Under the pieces are notes generated by a model. It did no database searches and was not told where the DNA came from. It was given only the letters and a program-made list of their open reading frames with translations. Source: Terrimonas sp. (GTDB lineage Bacteria; Bacteroidota; Bacteroidia; Chitinophagales; Chitinophagaceae). From it: DNA of 64,000 bases. The position numbers and the translations under genes were made by a program. The stretch's first letter is position 1; the number at the start of each line of letters is the position of its first letter. The stretch lies in assembly GCF_003075435.1 (NCBI RefSeq), contig NZ_QCZJ01000002.1, forward strand, positions 1 through 64,000, given 5' to 3'. Positions 61,173 through 64,000 of the stretch are shown here, in pieces.

Positions 61173-63659
61173 ATGAAATCCTTGAAAGTTTTATTTACCG
61201 GTCAAATTATTTCAACCAGTTCTGCGAAGTTTTTCGTAAAAAGTTTTGCAGTGCTATTTGCAGTGTCTGTGCTTTTTGCTGTGCCGGGTATGGCAGAGCC
61301 AACTGAAGAAGTTGCTAAAGAGCCCGTTTTTTGGCTTTGGGCTTTTTTAGGACGGCTGCACCCCATGATTGTTCACTTCCCTATCAGTTTATTGTTTATT
61401 GCATTGTTCATGGAATTGTTGGGCAGAAAATCCGGCAAGTACAATGTTGCAATAAAAATGCTGGTTTACACAGGCGCAGCCTCTGCTGTTCTGTCTGTAA
61501 TACTTGGATTACTATTAGCAGGCACCGAAGAATATGGAAGTGATGTATTCTCTATTCATAAATGGACAGGAATTGCTACAATGGTTCTTGGATTGCTTAG
61601 TGCGGCTGCTTATGCATTTTCGAACAGAACTGTACAACGGACACTGCTTACTTTTACAGTACTTGGAGTAACCATAGCAGGACATTATGGAGCATCGCTT
61701 ACGCATGGTGAAGACTACCTGACAAGCGTTTTGCCTGGTAAAGATGCTCCGGGAGAAGGACAAACCACCGCGGCTAATTTTGTGCTAACCGCACAAGCCG
61801 GCCCATTAAATGAAACACAGATACAGGAACTGAACCTGCAGGTGAGAACAATTCTTGCACATAATTGTTACAATTGTCATGGCTCTGCAAAAGTAAAGGG
61901 TGAGTTAAGGCTGGATTCAAAAGAAGCGATTTTTAAAGGCGGTGAGCATGGCAAAGTAATTGTTCCGGGCGATGTACATACAAGCGAGTTATTGCGCCGT
62001 ATCAAACTTCCGCGAAGCGATAAGGAAGCAATGCCTACCAAAGGCAAAGCCCTGAGCAAAGAAGAAATTGCTGTTATTGAATATTGGATCAAACAGGGTG
62101 CTCCCTGGCCAAGCGGTGAGCTAAAGAGTTTATACAGGGTGGCTGAGTTAGCCCCGCGCCTTCCAAAAATTCCGGTAGTAACAGGTGATCTTAGCAATCC
62201 GGTAGATCTTTTTGTAAATGATTACTTTAAAAAAAATAAAATAAAATGGGTAGCGCCTGTTGATGACCGAACATATATCAGGCGTGTGTACATTGACGTT
62301 ACAGGGCTTTTGCCACCCCCTGATTCAATAGATGCTTTTCTTAAAGATGCAGACCCGGGCAAACGTTCAGCATTGGTTAGCCGGTTGCTTACCCGCGATG
62401 ATGATTATGCCCAACACTGGCTCACATTCTGGAATGATGCGTTGCGTAATGATTATACCGGCACAGGTTATATTACAGGAGGCAGATGGGATATCACCAA
62501 ATGGTTGTATGCTTCTTTAAAAGAAAATAAACCATATAATGAATTTGTAAGGCAATTGGTTAGCCCAGATAAAGAATCGCAGGGTTTTGTAAAAGGTATT
62601 AAATGGAGAGGAACGATTAACTCAAGTCAGCGTACAGAAATGCAGGCTGCGCAAAATGTTGCCCAGGTATTTTTAGGGTTAAACCTGAAGTGTGCGTCAT
62701 GCCACGATAGCTTTATCAGCGATTGGAAACTGGAAGACTCATACGCTTTTGCTAATTTGTTCAGCGATAGCATACTCGAAATTAACCGTTGCGACAAACC
62801 AACCGGCATTATGGCGCCACGGCGTATGCTGTATAAAGAATTAGGTGAAATTGATACCAATGCTGTTACGCAGGAGCGCCTTAAACAGCTTGCAGATCTG
62901 CTGGTGCAACCTAAAGACGGGCGACTGTATCGTACATTGATAAACAGGATATGGGCACAGTTAATGGGGCGCGGAATAGTGGAGCCGGTTGATGTAATGG
63001 ATAATGCTCCCTGGAGCCAGGATCTGCTGGATTGGCTTGCATATGATTTTGTTGAAAACGGATATGATATCAAAAAACTCATTTATAAGATACTTACTTC
63101 GAAAACATATCAGCTTCCTTCAGTTGGTGTTAAAGAACCAGAGGAGATAATGTCGCCTAATTATGTATTTAACGGAATGCTGCGCAGAAGACTGACCGCA
63201 GAAGAATTTTCAGATGCGGTAAGTGTTGCCATACAACCAGTTTATGCTGATAGCATGGCTGTATTTAAATTGTTGCCGGAAGATTTTAACAGGAATATCC
63301 CTTTTGCAAGGGCATCTCTTGTAAAGAATGATCCTTTCTTAACTGCACTTGGCAGACCGAACCGGGAAACGGTTTCTACCAGTCGTACCTCGCAGGCAAG
63401 TTTATTGCAGGCATTAGAATTAACCAATGGTTCAAAATTTAATGATGCCATGAAGCATGGCGCAGCTAAATGGAAAAACAAATATCCTGATACTAAAACA
63501 TTGGTGAAGGAAGTTTACCGGAGTGCCATAGGCAGATTGCCTGGTAAAGCTGAAGAAGAAGTGGCAGAAAAAGCATTAGGCAATAATCCGGCAGAAGCGG
63601 CAATACAGGATTTTATGTGGGCAATGGCCCTGCATCCGGAGTTTCAGCTGATATACTGA
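61173..63659 (+). CDS. PSD1/DUF1549/DUF1553 cytochrome c protein with DUF2231 membrane domain
   Basis: An 828-residue protein. The N-terminal ~185 residues carry four or five membrane helices of DUF2231 type (LHPMIVHFPISLLFIALFME). A planctomycete-type cytochrome c domain follows (heme motif CYNCH at 232-236, then MPTKGKALSKEEIAVIEYW with the distal Met). DUF1549 (about 345-560) contains a second CxxCH (CASCH, 507-511), and DUF1553 (about 575-825) ends the protein. Such proteins are paired with DUF1501 proteins, as here, and are thought to act in extracytoplasmic redox reactions or glycan degradation. The role is unproven. Confidence 0.87.
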   Translation: MKSLKVLFTGQIISTSSAKFFVKSFAVLFAVSVLFAVPGMAEPTEEVAKEPVFWLWAFLGRLHPMIVHFPISLLFIALFMELLGRKSGKYNVAIKMLVYTGAASAVLSVILGLLLAGTEEYGSDVFSIHKWTGIATMVLGLLSAAAYAFSNRTVQRTLLTFTVLGVTIAGHYGASLTHGEDYLTSVLPGKDAPGEGQTTAANFVLTAQAGPLNETQIQELNLQVRTILAHNCYNCHGSAKVKGELRLDSKEAIFKGGEHGKVIVPGDVHTSELLRRIKLPRSDKEAMPTKGKALSKEEIAVIEYWIKQGAPWPSGELKSLYRVAELAPRLPKIPVVTGDLSNPVDLFVNDYFKKNKIKWVAPVDDRTYIRRVYIDVTGLLPPPDSIDAFLKDADPGKRSALVSRLLTRDDDYAQHWLTFWNDALRNDYTGTGYITGGRWDITKWLYASLKENKPYNEFVRQLVSPDKESQGFVKGIKWRGTINSSQRTEMQAAQNVAQVFLGLNLKCASCHDSFISDWKLEDSYAFANLFSDSILEINRCDKPTGIMAPRRMLYKELGEIDTNAVTQERLKQLADLLVQPKDGRLYRTLINRIWAQLMGRGIVEPVDVMDNAPWSQDLLDWLAYDFVENGYDIKKLIYKILTSKTYQLPSVGVKEPEEIMSPNYVFNGMLRRRLTAEEFSDAVSVAIQPVYADSMAVFKLLPEDFNRNIPFARASLVKNDPFLTALGRPNRETVSTSRTSQASLLQALELTNGSKFNDAMKHGAAKWKNKYPDTKTLVKEVYRSAIGRLPGKAEEEVAEKALGNNPAEAAIQDFMWAMALHPEFQLIY

Positions 63660-63727
63660 ATAGTGAATAGTCAATGGTGAATGGACGATTCTTGATTGAC
63701 TATTCACTATTGACTATTCACTTTTGT
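63658..63727. repeat. Heptamer array forming a 20-bp inverted repeat
   Basis: Ten in-phase 7-nt units (GAATAGT, CAATGGT, then CTATTCA, CTATTGA). The first unit overlaps the TGA stop codon of the PSD1-type gene. Arms 63663-63682 and 63702-63721 are reverse complements with one mismatch, so an mRNA hairpin is possible between this gene and the next. Confidence 0.7.
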
Positions 63728-63774
63728 AACTTTGATTAAACATCACGGGTCTTTCAATTCAAAATAATAATGAC

Positions 63775-64000
63775 ATGAAGCGCAATTGGAACAGAAGAGA
63801 CTTTATAAGGCAAACCGGCGCGGCAACTTTAGCCGCCATGGCGGCGGCGGCTCCTGTGCCTGCTATATTAAGCGGCTGCAATAGCAAAAATAAAATTGCA
63901 GGCAATACTTCTGCTGATACCGTTATATTATTATGGATGGCCGGCGGTATGGCACATACTGAAACATTTGATCCTAAAAGATACACACCATTTGAAACAG
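63775..64000 (+). CDS. DUF1501 protein, 5' part (cut by the window edge)
   Basis: Only the first 75 codons are present; the frame is open at the edge. The N-terminus is a Tat signal (NWNRRDFIRQTGAATLAAM) that continues to ILSGC, a possible lipobox, so it could be a Tat-exported lipoprotein. The mature start TVILLWMAGGMAHTETFDPK is the DUF1501 family opening (alkaline-phosphatase-like fold). DUF1501 genes usually follow DUF1549/DUF1553 genes, as here, and the two products are thought to work together. Confidence 0.85.
   Translation, partial: MKRNWNRRDFIRQTGAATLAAMAAAAPVPAILSGCNSKNKIAGNTSADTVILLWMAGGMAHTETFDPKRYTPFET

Overview
The window looks like chromosomal DNA of a Bacteroidetes bacterium, most likely a Chitinophagaceae-type relative. 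The support is: C-terminal type IX secretion sorting domains, SusC-type TonB receptor architecture, DUF3857 proteins, a two-component-regulator-propeller histidine kinase, BshB1, TTTG/TAnnTTTG promoters, few Shine-Dalgarno sites and low GC. No phage, transposase, CRISPR array or rRNA was seen. The only tRNA is tRNA-Cys(GCA).

Layout. 0-3.3 kb: a secreted CrtC-like protein and a BNR-repeat lipoprotein. 3.4-15.5 kb: a complete myo-inositol catabolic cluster on the minus strand (iolB, C, A, G, sodium symporter, class II aldolase, iolD, iolE) with a divergent LacI-family regulator and a CAAACGTTTG operator between them. 15.7-19.5 kb: a propeller sensor kinase and its NarL-type regulator. 19.6-26.8 kb: DinB-like protein, phosphocholine-type phospholipase C, YeiH transporter, HAD phosphatase, acyltransferase, SIMPL protein. 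26.9-28.0 kb: a small membrane protein, then a non-coding stretch with a diverged tandem duplication that ends in an intrinsic terminator. 28.0-39.6 kb: second acyltransferase, BshB1, alcohol dehydrogenase, QueG, two DUF3857 proteins, a TonB receptor under a TPP riboswitch, a GIN-domain protein and a lipocalin-like lipoprotein. 39.7-53 kb: surface polysaccharide genes for a CDP-linked, probably C-methylated 6-deoxyhexose, glycosyltransferases and a YfhO-like protein. 53-57.7 kb: queuosine precursor transporter, Nudix, CorA, DapF, nucleoside phosphorylase, tRNA-Cys. 58-64 kb: a secreted M43 metalloprotease, a PSD1/DUF1549/DUF1553 cytochrome c protein and the start of its DUF1501 partner.

The most unusual feature is a set of degenerate tandem arrays of 7-nt or 8-nt units in the spacers of the iol cluster, in the 53.8-56.7 kb block and at 63.7 kb. 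Unit phase holds over up to 25 units while the unit sequence drifts. Many arrays begin at, or contain, the stop codon of the neighbouring gene. I saw none between about 15.6 and 53.7 kb. The second signal is the duplicated element at 27.4-27.9 kb, whose two copies show paired base changes in a hairpin. Both are inferences from reading alone and need genome-wide computation.
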